DNA of 64,000 nt from Rickettsia canadensis str. McKiel. GTDB lineage: Bacteria; Pseudomonadota; Alphaproteobacteria; Rickettsiales; Rickettsiaceae. This document shows, piece after piece, positions 29,801 through 38,947 of the stretch (within the stretch, counting starts at the first letter, position 1; every line of letters starts with the position of its first letter). The stretch lies in contig NC_009879.1 in assembly GCF_000014345.1 (NCBI RefSeq), forward strand, positions 62,001 through 126,000, written 5' to 3'. The notes beneath the pieces were generated by a model. The model made no database searches. It was not told the DNA's origin and worked only from the letters and a program-made list of their open reading frames with translations. The position numbers and the translations under genes are program-made.

Positions 29801-32246
29801 ATTTATTTAATTCATGTTCAATAGGCTTCTTTAATGCTTCAGATATTTTACACGACGATAATAAAATACGTTCTACTGCATCATCAGCATCTTCATTGAA
29901 AAGATTTTGTAGTATTGCTTCGCTTGTTATTGTTTTCTTACCATTTACGGTTATATCTTGTATATATGGGTCTTGAACAAGGATAACAAAAACTTCTTTC
30001 GCTTTTTCTGTAACTTCTGGATTTGGATTACCAAATAAAGTTATAAGATCTTCAGTATTGATTCCTTGCTCAGCATATGATGCTGTTAATATTTGGCGGA
30101 TAACATTTGTAATATCACTTTGTTTCTTTATGAGTTGATCTTGTAAATCATCAGCTTTTTTACCGCCTGTCTCAGCTCTATATTGCTTATATAATTTAGC
30201 ATATTCTGTCTTTGGTTCACTTCTTTTTGGAGTATTGCTTTTAGTTATATTTTCAGTGGTTTTTTTATTTTTTGATTTATTATTTTGAATAAATTGATTA
30301 TATAAATCATATAATTTAGGAGTACTTTTAAGCTTGTCTAAATAAGGATTACCAAACAGAGGAGGCAGTGGTGGTGGTGGTGGTGGTAGCAGCGGCGGCA
30401 TGTTACCATTACCATGTGTTTTATTTTGAATACTTAATCCAAATAAATTATATATTTGCGTATTTAATTCTTGCTCAGAAAAGCTCATAATTTTAATACT
30501 ATCTTCAAATCCCTGACTGTGAAAAGAATTTGCTAACTTAATCATTTCCGAACTACTTAAATCTTTTTCTGTAACATGATATTTTCTTAGTATTGCATTA
30601 ATTACTTTTATTCCTTCAGGAGATATACCATTGCCTTGAGCAGTATATGAGTGTACATTATTTTTTAACTCTAATTGTAACATTAGAACTTTTTTTACTA
30701 TCGATTTGTCTGTAATTGCTGCCAGTTTTAATAAATCTGATAATTTATCATGCCGCACTTCTCCTTTAAATACTAAAGGAATTATATTTTCTTTTGCATA
30801 TTTGCTAATATTTTCAATAATTTTTTTTCTTTGTTCTTCAGAGCTATTTTTAAATAATTCTTTTAGAATAGGTTTATGTTCGACGTCAATATTTGTATTA
30901 AAATTTAATTTCCCCTTATCATCACTAAATAATATTTTTTGAATAGTATCATTATTAAAATCACTTAAGATAGCATTTACTGCTTCTTTTTTATAACTAC
31001 TATCTACTTCAAGATTTAGTGCTGCTATAGGCTCTGTTTTAATAAGATGTTTAAATTCTTCAATGTTTGCTTCTTGTTGTATTATTTTATATATATTTTG
31101 CTGGGACTGTGTAAAATTATTATTCCCCTTTCCTTTAAGCAAGCGTTCAAGAGTACTTCTAGGATCAAAAGAATATGGTTGTTTTTCTTTTTTAAGTGTG
31201 TCAAAAGGAAATTGAGAAAATTTTTCTTCAGTATCTGTAGTTGTTCTAGAATGTTTAGTAAATGGTTTAGTAGTATTTTGTTTATTGTCGGCTTGATGTT
31301 TTACTTCTGTTTCAGCTTTTATTTGCTTTAGATAAAGCTTTGCATGTCCTTTATCTATATTAAATTCTTTCATTATTTCGTGAGTGTTAGGAATATGATT
31401 AGTATCTACATAATGCTGTTTTTTATTATGCATAACATGCATTCTTATATCATTAATATATTTTGTATCATTTGACTCTCTATCTTTACCAAAAAGTTTA
31501 TGCAGTGTTTCTTGTGTAGGAATCTTTCCAATAGTTATAATTTCTGCTTTTTTATTCTTCATAACTTGATCTCTTATCGCAGTCCTACGAAGTTTTGCTT
31601 TGGCTTTATCTATATTAAGTTTTTTCGTTAATTCTTCTAATTCAGGAACCATGCCGGTAGTTGTGTAGTCCTTTTCTACAAGTGCAATTTTTACTAAATC
31701 AATATATCGATCTATTATTGCTTTCTTGTCCTTTTCTGCACGGCGTACTTTTTGATCTGTTTCTATTGTAGAGTTTGTTTTTCTAGGATCATAAACTATT
31801 CCAAGGTTTTCTCCTACCTCTTCAGGTGTAGGAATTACTCCTCGATTAATATATTCATTAAATTTTTTATCATAATCTGGTTGTGCTATTTGTGCGATAT
31901 ATAAAGTAATGTCAGCATTTTTTTCTCTTGCTTTGTGTCGGATATTTGTGTTTGAATCAGACAAAAGTTTCGGATCAAAACCATTTTGTACATCAAGTAT
32001 TGCTTGATTAAGATCAGGTACTAACTTTGCTGCTTTCCAAGCTGCTTGTTTGGTTACTAAACTATATTGATTCCATTGATTTTTTCGCTGTGCTTCCGAA
32101 AGATGGCTCAAAGCCGGTGTTTTGTTAGCTAATTGTGTAAAACTTGCTGCTCTAGCACTTGTACTTAAAAAACTAATAGCTAACAAATATGTGGACATAA
32201 AAAAAGCTAAAGCATATTTTTTTGAATTGAAACTTTGTGCATTCAT
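26817..32246 (-). CDS. sca2: Surface cell antigen Sca2, formin-like actin-nucleating autotransporter
   Basis: A 1809-residue autotransporter. Signal peptide residues 1 to about 33 (ending ARA). A long helical passenger domain starts with repeated units around IPTPEEV, VPELEEL, IPTQETL and IPNTHEI. Proline tracts lie at about 616-628 (PPLLPPPPPPLPP) and 998-1006. Three related segments with FIGPRTEIG or FIGPITED lie near 1125, 1175 and 1218. Three 42-residue repeats span 1290-1416, then an acidic stretch and a C-terminal beta-barrel (about 1529-1809). In spotted fever rickettsiae Sca2 nucleates unbranched actin filaments that drive comet tails and also aids invasion. A GAGGT ribosome site precedes the ATG. 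The frame is intact over its full length. Confidence 0.95.
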   Translation of the reverse strand: MNAQSFNSKKYALAFFMSTYLLAISFLSTSARAASFTQLANKTPALSHLSEAQRKNQWNQYSLVTKQAAWKAAKLVPDLNQAILDVQNGFDPKLLSDSNTNIRHKAREKNADITLYIAQIAQPDYDKKFNEYINRGVIPTPEEVGENLGIVYDPRKTNSTIETDQKVRRAEKDKKAIIDRYIDLVKIALVEKDYTTTGMVPELEELTKKLNIDKAKAKLRRTAIRDQVMKNKKAEIITIGKIPTQETLHKLFGKDRESNDTKYINDIRMHVMHNKKQHYVDTNHIPNTHEIMKEFNIDKGHAKLYLKQIKAETEVKHQADNKQNTTKPFTKHSRTTTDTEEKFSQFPFDTLKKEKQPYSFDPRSTLERLLKGKGNNNFTQSQQNIYKIIQQEANIEEFKHLIKTEPIAALNLEVDSSYKKEAVNAILSDFNNDTIQKILFSDDKGKLNFNTNIDVEHKPILKELFKNSSEEQRKKIIENISKYAKENIIPLVFKGEVRHDKLSDLLKLAAITDKSIVKKVLMLQLELKNNVHSYTAQGNGISPEGIKVINAILRKYHVTEKDLSSSEMIKLANSFHSQGFEDSIKIMSFSEQELNTQIYNLFGLSIQNKTHGNGNMPPLLPPPPPPLPPLFGNPYLDKLKSTPKLYDLYNQFIQNNKSKNKKTTENITKSNTPKRSEPKTEYAKLYKQYRAETGGKKADDLQDQLIKKQSDITNVIRQILTASYAEQGINTEDLITLFGNPNPEVTEKAKEVFVILVQDPYIQDITVNGKKTITSEAILQNLFNEDADDAVERILLSSCKISEALKKPIEHELNKSKLMRELESKQNPFEQLKFAYEKAAILGQTFDTKLAELIKNPAILTTQEQINFLTQENNKLKKVIHSDQAQAKLDNLRTAILSTIKFEELTTANLSQNDFIAIVKEKDPELLKEFLKATIIKHESNNNLDQLRLALPSFTGMSDQQVRILSSKLNMYVILKALQKYEQEESKNHTHTSNMPPPPPPPPGSKILQITYLKNLGITEDWINRITKLNENINTHTSKTVPQVYDFNSDIALRYNGFALSGQKSAGHKAKYSDADLLQKAIIESIVLEHSKNVSEVNQNTQYFEKMQEAVSTMKSSFIGPRTEIGQEIHNIYTSKLLELTKDKEFIRYVEDNVKPSKKRTDALIAAFTSVNSDFIGPITEDIHNIFTQQMTKYTEEEVREAFNTANSDFIGPRTEIGQEVHNIYNSKLLELTKDKELLLFVEELLTESTNLEQKYGSNVQPENKGKKESLVDKMKKRLQQENKVKNDKSSIESNTKYEDNDDNNKKLELSDSKTTVSQMLSNSNDSKNDKSLTESDTKYEDNDDNNKKLELSDSKTTVSQMLSDSNDSKNDKSLTESDTKYEDNDDNNKKLELSDSKTTVSQMLSDSNDSKNDKSSDDKKSLLALRSSDEEDEGYETDEKELEESNNTTEEEFKKDIPLESEDKTINMSLETEEIARQDEAVLKEQISKETNNKVAILVKATSTLNKYIHPSILANRLNIGIIAAGDEEASINRGLWISGLYGINKQSAWKNIPKYQGRTTGITIGTDAEFINSHDVIGIAYSRLNSQVKYNKKLGKTAINGHLLSIYGQKELIKGFTLQAITTYSHNYIKNKSISTNNIIGKYQNNNVSFESLLNYKYRTKYDLYLIPNISLKYDYSRASNYKEYNVDIENLMIQKKSNQSFESSLGGKIVFKPIATISNIVLTPSLYGNIEYHFNNKNTKVNAKATFKGQALQEIIILPKQPKLGYNIGSNILMSRKNINVLLEYNYYTHKKYQSHQGLVKLKVNL
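27999..28376 (-). repeat. Three tandem 126-bp repeats within sca2
   Basis: Period 126 bases (42 codons), copies at 27999-28124, 28125-28250 and 28251-28376. The encoded unit contains TKYEDNDDNNKKLELSDSKT and TVSQMLSDSNDSKN. The copies differ by only a few bases; the copy nearest the N-terminus is the most diverged (SIESNTKYE, SNSND). Such repeats often vary in number between strains. Confidence 0.95.
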
Positions 32247-32414
32247 TAGAACCTCAATTAGTTATTATTATTTTTAATAAACGAGGCGAATAATATAATA
32301 TTTATTAACTTATGTAAAATATTAATTACTAATTTTCATTAACTAATAAATTTTTTAGCTAAGTGTGATTAATATATTGTATGCAATAGTAATTTAGTTT
32401 TCGGTAAATAAAAT

Positions 32415-33794
32415 ATGCAAATTCAATTTCATTTATATAACACGCTTACTCGCACTAAAGAGCTTTTTAGACCTCAAGATCAGGCTAACGTAAAAATGTA
32501 TGTGTGTGGACCGACTGTTTACGATAATCCTCATATAGGCAATAGTAGATCGGCAGCGGTATATGATTTACTTTATCGTATACTGATAAAAATATTCGGA
32601 AGTACAGCAGTAAAATATATACGTAATATTACCGATGTTGATGATAAAATTATCGATAGAGCTGAACTACTTGGCAGTACTATTAATGAGTTGACTGATA
32701 AAGTTACACAAGAGTTTCATATAAATATGGAATATTTAGGTTGCAAGCTCCCGAGTATTGAGCCGAAAGCTACAGAGCATATTGATATAATGATTGAAAT
32801 AATAGAGCGCTTAATAGCAAAAAAACATGCATATATTGCTGATAAGCATGTATATTTTAATGTTTTATCGGCTCCGAATTATACAGAATTATCTAACCGA
32901 AATTTAGAGGAAATGTTTGAGGGAGTACGTGTAGAAAATAGTAAAACTAAAAAGCATCCACAGGATTTTGTATTATGGAAACCGGCAAAGCCAAATGAAT
33001 CCGCAAATATGAATTTTGACAGTCCTTGGGGACTTGGTCGCCCTGGATGGCATATTGAATGTTCAGCCATGAGTTATAAATATTTAGGTGAGAATTTTGA
33101 TATTCACGGTGGCGGAGCAGATTTAATCTTTCCACATCATACTAATGAAATTGCGCAAAGTAGATGTGCGTTCCCAAGTTCTACCTATGCTAAATATTGG
33201 GTACATCATGGTTTTTTAACGGTTAACGGCGAAAAAATGAGTAAATCCCTTGGTAATTTTATTACCGTCAGGGACTTAATGGACAAAGAAATTTCAGGAG
33301 AAGTAATAAGATTATTTTTATTAAGTAGTCACTATAGACGTCCCCTTGATTATAATGATAAAGCTATAGAAGATGCTAAGAAAACTTTAGATTATTGGTA
33401 TAGAGCTATAGTAAATATTAATTTACAAAAAATAGATATCATACCTAATGATTTTATGCAAAGCTTACTTGATGATATGAATACACCACTTGCCGTAAAA
33501 ATAATTAATGACTATGCTAGAGGGGTATTTACTTCTACAACTGAAGAGGAAAAAAAGTTTAATGCATCTAACCTTATTACTTGTGCTAATTTTATTGGTT
33601 TAATGAATAAGACTCCACATGAATGGTTTAATAGTGGTGTGAATGAACTATATATAAATGAGCTTGTAAATAAACGTTTAGAAGCAAAAAAACAAAAAAA
33701 TTGGTTATTAGCCGATCAAATTCGTAATCAATTATTAGAACAACAAATAGTCCTAGAAGATAAGCCTGACGGTACTATCTGGCGAAAAGGATAA
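32415..33794 (+). CDS. cysS: Cysteinyl-tRNA synthetase
   Basis: A 459-residue class I synthetase that charges tRNA-Cys. The HIGH-type motif is [15 protein letters not shown] with the first zinc ligand cysteine in YVCGPTVYD (about residue 29). The zinc and active-site segment [39 protein letters not shown] and the KMSKS loop [11 protein letters not shown] are intact. The C-terminal DALR-type helical domain ends DGTIWRKG. It is divergent from sca2 with a 168-base gap. No clear Shine-Dalgarno precedes the ATG. Confidence 0.96.
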   Translation: MQIQFHLYNTLTRTKELFRPQDQANVKMYVCGPTVYDNPHIGNSRSAAVYDLLYRILIKIFGSTAVKYIRNITDVDDKIIDRAELLGSTINELTDKVTQEFHINMEYLGCKLPSIEPKATEHIDIMIEIIERLIAKKHAYIADKHVYFNVLSAPNYTELSNRNLEEMFEGVRVENSKTKKHPQDFVLWKPAKPNESANMNFDSPWGLGRPGWHIECSAMSYKYLGENFDIHGGGADLIFPHHTNEIAQSRCAFPSSTYAKYWVHHGFLTVNGEKMSKSLGNFITVRDLMDKEISGEVIRLFLLSSHYRRPLDYNDKAIEDAKKTLDYWYRAIVNINLQKIDIIPNDFMQSLLDDMNTPLAVKIINDYARGVFTSTTEEEKKFNASNLITCANFIGLMNKTPHEWFNSGVNELYINELVNKRLEAKKQKNWLLADQIRNQLLEQQIVLEDKPDGTIWRKG

Positions 33795-33855
33795 AAGCTT
33801 GTAAATTACGCATTATGCTTATATAATTTGTAGGCTTATGAGAATGAGACTTTAA

Positions 33856-34000
33856 GTCTATCTATGTCATTCCCGTGTAGGTGGAGTTCAGAAAAAATAA
33901 CATTAATATTAAGTACATTTTTGATAAAATAAACATACAAAAACAAGTTTTTTATATGTTTTTCTGAATTTTCGCCTACGCGGGTAATGACATCCTAGAC
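33856..34000. repeat. Palindromic element upstream of rpsB (RPE-type, group B), best copy
   Basis: Inverted arms of about 40 bases: GTCTATCTATGTCATTCCCG from 33856 and its near-complement ending TAATGACATCCTAGAC at 34000, with GAGTTCAGAAAAA opposite TTTTTCTGAATTTT further in. The arms contain a few mismatches. The interior AAGTTTTTTATATG recurs at 48220. It lies just upstream of the rpsB leader structure. Confidence 0.8.
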
Positions 34001-34020
34001 CTAAATAAGCAAAGTTCACA

Positions 34021-34084
34021 CGTAAGATATAAGTTAGTTCATTGGTATGAGCATCTTACGGAGGTATAAACTAACAATTAGGAG
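34021..34084 (+). promoter_or_regulatory. Candidate pseudoknot in the rpsB leader
   Basis: Two interlocking stems: CGTAAGAT (34021-34028) with ATCTTACG (34053-34060), and GTTAGTT (34033-34039) with AACTAAC (34069-34075). The order A-B-A'-B' is that of an H-type pseudoknot. The second stem ends just before the AGGAG ribosome binding site (34080-34084) of rpsB. rpsB is known to be autoregulated by S2 through its leader in other bacteria, so translational control is plausible here. Confidence 0.5.
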
Positions 34085-34093
34085 AATGTAAAA

Positions 34094-34981
34094 ATGTCAA
34101 AAATACCATCTGTTAACATTAAAGAATTATTGGATGCGGGCGTGCATTTTGGTCATAAGACCTCACGCTGGAATCCTAAAATGGGGTCTTATATATATGG
34201 TGAACGTGATGATGTTCATATAATCGATTTAAGACAAAGTGCCGTTTTAATGAGTGTTGCTTTGAATGCAATATATGAAACCGTAAAAAAAGACGGTAAA
34301 ATATTATTTGTAAGTACTAAAATACAGGCCAGTGATATTATAGCGGAATATGCTGAAAAATGCGGGCAATATTATGTAAATCATAGATGGCTTGGTGGTA
34401 TGCTAACTAACTGGAAAACTATTGCGGGTTCAATAGAAAAATTAAATAAGTTAGAAAAAACCTTAGGAAACGAAGAAGCACTTATGGGCTATACTAAGAA
34501 AGAGATACTTGATATGAGTCGTAAGAAAGATAAATTACTTTTATCTCTTGCTGGTATTAGAAATCTTAATTCTAAACCTGATCTTCTAGTAGTTATTGAC
34601 ACTAATAAAGAGCATATAGCAATTAATGAAGCGGTAAAGCTTAATGTCCCTATAGTGGCAGTAGTCGATACTAATTCTAATCCTGATAATGTGGATTATC
34701 CGATTCCTGGTAATGATGATTCTATAAGATCAATAAGACTTTATTGTAGTTTATTTGCGGATGCAGCATTACAAGGACTTGCAGAATCAATGAAAGCTTC
34801 AGGAGTTGATATGGGTGCTATACAGGAACATACAGATAAGGCGTTAACTTCTAAAAGTGTTTCTAAATTAAAACAAACTAAAAAATTCTCTAAAATGAAA
34901 AATATTGATGAAGAGACAAATACAGAATTTGAGCAAGCATTAAATGATGCCGATAAAAATAAAAATTCTGAAAATGCATAA
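34094..34981 (+). CDS. rpsB: 30S ribosomal protein S2
   Basis: A 295-residue S2, somewhat longer than the E. coli protein because of a charged C-terminal tail after about residue 235 ([22 protein letters not shown]). The core is unmistakable: [94 protein letters not shown] strong AGGAG precedes the ATG, and a pseudoknot-like leader lies upstream. tsf follows after 21 bases, the conserved rpsB-tsf operon. Confidence 0.98.
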   Translation: MSKIPSVNIKELLDAGVHFGHKTSRWNPKMGSYIYGERDDVHIIDLRQSAVLMSVALNAIYETVKKDGKILFVSTKIQASDIIAEYAEKCGQYYVNHRWLGGMLTNWKTIAGSIEKLNKLEKTLGNEEALMGYTKKEILDMSRKKDKLLLSLAGIRNLNSKPDLLVVIDTNKEHIAINEAVKLNVPIVAVVDTNSNPDNVDYPIPGNDDSIRSIRLYCSLFADAALQGLAESMKASGVDMGAIQEHTDKALTSKSVSKLKQTKKFSKMKNIDEETNTEFEQALNDADKNKNSENA

Positions 34982-35002
34982 TTAAATGGAGATTAAGTGA
35001 AT

Positions 35003-35932
35003 ATGAGTGAAGTAAATATAAGTGCTGTAGTGGTTAAAGCATTAAGAGAAAAAACCGGTGCAGGTATGATGGACTGCAAAAATGCATTAATAGAAACTAG
35101 AGGTAATTTTGAAGAGGCTATAGATTTTCTTCGTAAAAAAGGTCTAGCTGCTGCTGTAAAGAAAGCCGGACGTATTACTTCTGAAGGCTTAACAGCTGCA
35201 AAAGTTGAAGGACTCACCGGAGTAGTCATTGAAGTAAATTCTGAAACGGATTTTGTTGCTAGAAATGAGCAGTTCCAGGATTTAGTTAAGAATATTGTGA
35301 ACCTTGCAGTAGTTGCAAAAACTATAGACAAGTTAAAAACATCTAAAATGTTGAACAGTAAATCAGTTGAAGAAGGTATTATAGAAAATATTGCTACAAT
35401 CGGTGAAAATTTAACATTACGTCGTATGGATATATTAGAAATATCCGAAGGAGCAATCGGCTCGTACGTACATAATGAAGTTGTACCAAATTTAGGAAAA
35501 ATTTCTGTATTGGTAGGTCTAGAGTCTAAGGCAAAAGATAAAACGAAACTAGAAGCTTTAGCTAAACAAATTGCAGTTCATGTAGCAGGAAATAATCCAC
35601 AAAGTATAGATGATTCAAGTTTGGATCAAGTACTCGTGGAGCGTGAGAGAAAAATATTCTTTGAGAAATCTAAAGAAGAAGGAAAGCCCTATAATATTAT
35701 AGAAAAAATGGTAGAAGGTAGAATACGTAAATTTTTCTCAGAAGTTGTATTACTTCAACAAGGGTTCTTGTTTGAGCCTAGACTTACCGTTGCAGAAGTA
35801 ATTAAAAATACTGAAAAAGAACTCGGTGCAGAAATTAAAATTACCAAATTTATTAGATATGAACTTGGTGAAGGTATAGAACACGAAGAAAAAAACTTTG
35901 CCGATGAAGTAACAGCTATTACACAGGGTTAA
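35003..35932 (+). CDS. tsf: Elongation factor Ts
   Basis: A 309-residue guanine nucleotide exchange factor for EF-Tu. The N-terminal domain begins with the conserved [39 protein letters not shown], followed by [15 protein letters not shown] and [15 protein letters not shown] segments and the core and dimerisation regions. I choose ATG 35003 (MSEVNIS) over GTG 34997 because TGGAG at 34987-34991 is then properly spaced and length fits the family. It is the second gene of the rpsB-tsf operon. Confidence 0.97.
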
Positions 35933-35937
35933 TATTT

Positions 35938-36070
35938 GTGTCAAGCCACCGTTAAGATCAAGAGCTAAGGAACTAAAAGGAGTGTGGCAATCTAGCAAAA
36001 ATAATAAGAAATGCTATCATTTTTACTGGATTGCTTCGTCAAAACTTACAATTTTTCCTCGCAATAACAT
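35938..36070. repeat. Palindromic repeat (group C)
   Basis: Left part contains GGAGTGTGGCAATCTAGCAA and right part TACTGGATTGCTTCGTCAAA ending TTTTTCCTCGCAATAAC. It matches copies at about 42816 and 47599. It starts 6 bases after the tsf stop codon. Confidence 0.6.
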
Positions 36071-36099
36071 AAACTTCTCAAGTTATCTTCAGCTTAATA

Positions 36100-36930
36100 C
36101 AATAAGTCTTAATTATTGATCATATATATCTTCTTATGATACGCAGGGTTAGTATGTCCTATTTCTAATACTCCTTTATTTTCATAAATTTTTTGAGTGA
36201 AATGCTCATAATGTCTGCTATTTACTGGTAAATATATAGTTTGTTGTTATAGTCGATTAACACCAGATAATGATGAATATGACAAAGTACCGATGAGCAT
36301 TTTTGTAAAGCTAATTTGTATTGAAATGAACTACCTAGATTTACAGTATTGGTAAAAGTAAGCTTTCTATAAGCCGTAACTTCAATAATCTTGTTATTAA
36401 ACTTTAAACTTGTATTTTAGTAGAATATTATTATGTTTATAATATCTTTTCACGTACTTATCCATAAGTCTGCTTCTAATTAATACCTAGGATCATTGTA
36501 TAAGATATATATAATATATTGCATTGTTGGTTTTAGGAGTTGTAATCATAACTTTTTGTTTACCTGTCTCATCAGGGTTCACTATTTCTGTGATCTACTA
36601 GTTAATTTATAAGCACTTGTTATGCTAGCTGATTTACTTCTTTTTACTCCTTTTCCAATCTATTCTTTTACTTTTTCTCTCTTAGAAAAAATAGTATTTT
36701 CTTGAGGTTTAGTAGGTAGATGCACTAGGCTCCGGTTCTTTTTCTAGAATATTACCATCCTCTACAATTTCGATATCTCCCTTGTAAATTTATAAGTATT
36801 CGCTATAGTCTTTATCGGCTTTTACTTCCTTTTATTGCCATTTTGTCTTCTTCTATAGTAGCTTTTCCTAGAAATTTTACTCCTTCATATGATGCTATGC
36901 AACTGACTACTATTATTATTAACTCACATT
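36100..36930 (-). pseudogene. Decayed gene or genes of unknown identity
   Basis: On the minus strand short protein-like pieces appear: YEGVKFLGKATIEEDKMAIKG (about 36900-36835), DETGKQKVMITTPKTNNAIYYIY (about 36580-36510), YRKLTFTNTVNLGSSFQYKLALQK (about 36375-36305) and, at the downstream end, SRHYEHFTQKIYENKGVLEIGHTNPAYHKK ending in TAA near 36115. They lie in different frames and are cut by stops, so this is a pseudogene. I do not recognise the family. The fragments suggest an exported or surface protein, but that is only an impression. Confidence 0.5.
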
Positions 36931-36935
36931 CACTA

Positions 36936-38189
36936 TCACAGAAACTTTGTAATTACTTTCAAATATTCATATAGGACTTTCTGGTTGTTCTCAACAAATT
37001 TTAAAGCATTTTCACGATAAATTTTAAGTTCTAGAGAATTATTAGAACTAAGTAAATATTGTAGTTTAGTTAGTAAATCCTCACCGTTTTTGATTTGGAT
37101 AGCAGCTTTATGTTGCAGTATGTCTTTAGCGATATCGGTGTTTTTACTCATATCGGGACCAAATATAATACAATTAGAGAAATATGCTGCTTCTAAAATA
37201 TTATGTCCGCCTTGTTTAAAAGAACCACCTATAAAAGAAATTGTAGCTACGGAAAAAAACAGTCCCATTTCACCGAATCTATCAACTATATAAAGATCAT
37301 CGCTTAATACCGGTGAATCATTTTGCGACTTAGCGGTAGAGGATAAATTATGTGACTTACAGTTATCAATAATTGATTTAACTCGTTCAGGATGTCTTGG
37401 AATTAAGATAACATAACAATCTAAAAACTGCTCTTTTAAGCTTTTAATTATAGGTAAAATAAGTTCTTCGTCTTCCATGTGAGTGCTAGCAAATACTACA
37501 ACTCGCCTATTGTTTAAATGTAAGCTTAATTTTGATAACTCTTCTTGATTGACCGGAAGTTTTTCATTAGCGAATTTAATATTTCCTAGGTTAATTGCAT
37601 CTGATACTCCAAGTTTGTTGAATTTTTGTAAGTCACGCTCGCTTTGTACGATAATTTTACTGAAATTTTTGAGGATAAGCTGAAAAAAGCTTTTTCTTTT
37701 TTGCCAAGCTTTAAATGATTTATCAGAAATACGAGCATTTACTAGTAGTAATTTACACTGTTTAGCTCCCTCATTAATAGTACACGGCCATAATTCCGAT
37801 TCTATAAAAATACCTAAATTAGGTTGCCAATTTCTTAAAAATTTTCTAGTAACAATAATATTATCTATTGGTAAGAATTGATGAGTAGCTATTTTAGGTA
37901 ACTTAGTACTTAATATTTTAGCAGAAGCTTGTGTCCAAGAAGTTACTAGAAAACGCACATCAGGGTAGCGTTTACTTATATTATGTATTAATGTTAAAGC
38001 TGTCATAGATTCACCAATGCTAGCTGCATGAATCCATACTAAGAAAGAGCTATTTTGTCTATGCTTTCCGATAGCAAAACGTTCTTGTATACGTTTTATA
38101 TCTTCTTTACCTATTAGTAAACGAATAAGAATTATGATAAAGTAAACAGGTAATAATATAAAGCTTAAAGTGTAATATAATAGCATCAT
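36936..38189 (-). CDS. waaA: 3-deoxy-D-manno-octulosonic acid transferase (Kdo transferase)
   Basis: A 417-residue GT30 glycosyltransferase that adds Kdo from CMP-Kdo to lipid IVA. An N-terminal membrane anchor (residues about 3-24) is followed by VWIHAASIGESMTALTLI, with the catalytic glutamate in GES, then VTSWTQASAKIL, PNLGIFIESELWP, LLVNARISDKSFKAW, and in the C-terminal domain VVFASTHMEDEELI, PRHPERV, ISFIGGSFKQGGHNILEAAYF. It overlaps the upstream DUF374 gene by 4 bases (ATGA) and so is translationally coupled with it. Confidence 0.94.
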   Translation of the reverse strand: MMLLYYTLSFILLPVYFIIILIRLLIGKEDIKRIQERFAIGKHRQNSSFLVWIHAASIGESMTALTLIHNISKRYPDVRFLVTSWTQASAKILSTKLPKIATHQFLPIDNIIVTRKFLRNWQPNLGIFIESELWPCTINEGAKQCKLLLVNARISDKSFKAWQKRKSFFQLILKNFSKIIVQSERDLQKFNKLGVSDAINLGNIKFANEKLPVNQEELSKLSLHLNNRRVVVFASTHMEDEELILPIIKSLKEQFLDCYVILIPRHPERVKSIIDNCKSHNLSSTAKSQNDSPVLSDDLYIVDRFGEMGLFFSVATISFIGGSFKQGGHNILEAAYFSNCIIFGPDMSKNTDIAKDILQHKAAIQIKNGEDLLTKLQYLLSSNNSLELKIYRENALKFVENNQKVLYEYLKVITKFL

Positions 38190-38878
38190 TCCTTTAAGCT
38201 CTCTGTTAAACTTGCTAATTGTTTTTCAAGGTTTATATGATTTTGTATTTTATCATTTGTGAGTTCTAAAGGTGAGCCAACTATGATTTTAATAGTACCA
38301 AATGGTAGGGGTATTATTAATTTATCCCAACTGTTTAGTCTAAAACATTTAGAGGTACTACTGATTATTGGAATAACTTTTTTATTATATCTATAAGCAA
38401 TTTCGGTAATTCTGCTATTGACTTTATATACCGGTCCTTTAGGACCGTCCGGCGTGACTATTATATTTGCACCTTGAGATAGGTTGCCTATAATATTGCG
38501 TAAAGCTGCAATTGGATTTTTATTAGTAGAACCTACTATAACTCTGCAACCGAATTTTCCTACTAGATTGTTTAAAATTTCCCCGTCTAAATGGGGCGAT
38601 ATTAAAGCATAGATATTTCTATGTCCTATAAACATAGCCGGACTCAAAGCAAGCATATTATGCCAAAATACAAAGATTACACCTTGTTCGTTTAGGAATT
38701 TTGCCTTATTACCGTTATCGTAGAATATAAATTTCTGTCTTGAAGTAAGGTAAACAAAACGCAAGTACCAATATAGTAAAATAGTAATTATACTAAGTAC
38801 GCATCTGTTACGTTTTAAAAGTTTTTTAAAAGCTTTCCACATTATTTTTTTTGTTGGTTTAACTTTTCTCAATCTCAT
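38186..38878 (-). CDS. DUF374 lysophospholipid acyltransferase-like protein
   Basis: A protein of up to 230 residues. A membrane segment (about residues 28-45) precedes VIFVFWHNMLALSP (catalytic H in the acyltransferase-like block I), then SPHLDGEI and VTPDGPKGPVYKV, all hallmarks of DUF374, a family related to lipid A and phospholipid acyltransferases. It directly precedes waaA with a 4-base overlap, so a lipid A or envelope lipid role is likely. The start is unsure: ATG 38878 lies inside the end of a palindromic element, while ATG 38842 (MWKAFKKLL) is 12 codons further in. Confidence 0.85.
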   Translation of the reverse strand: MRLRKVKPTKKIMWKAFKKLLKRNRCVLSIITILLYWYLRFVYLTSRQKFIFYDNGNKAKFLNEQGVIFVFWHNMLALSPAMFIGHRNIYALISPHLDGEILNNLVGKFGCRVIVGSTNKNPIAALRNIIGNLSQGANIIVTPDGPKGPVYKVNSRITEIAYRYNKKVIPIISSTSKCFRLNSWDKLIIPLPFGTIKIIVGSPLELTNDKIQNHINLEKQLASLTESLKE

Positions 38879-38947
38879 TCCAGCGAAGGTGGGAATCTAA
38901 AAAAATAATCTTAGTTTTACTGGATTCCCGTATTCGTGGGAATGACA
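38874..38947. repeat. Palindromic element bridging aatA and the DUF374 gene (group B)
   Basis: Plus-strand ends are CTCATTCCAGCGAAGGTGGG and CCCGTATTCGTGGGAATGAC, near-complements of each other. The element encodes the last nine residues and stop codon of AatA and contains the annotated start codon of the next minus-strand gene. Confidence 0.85.
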
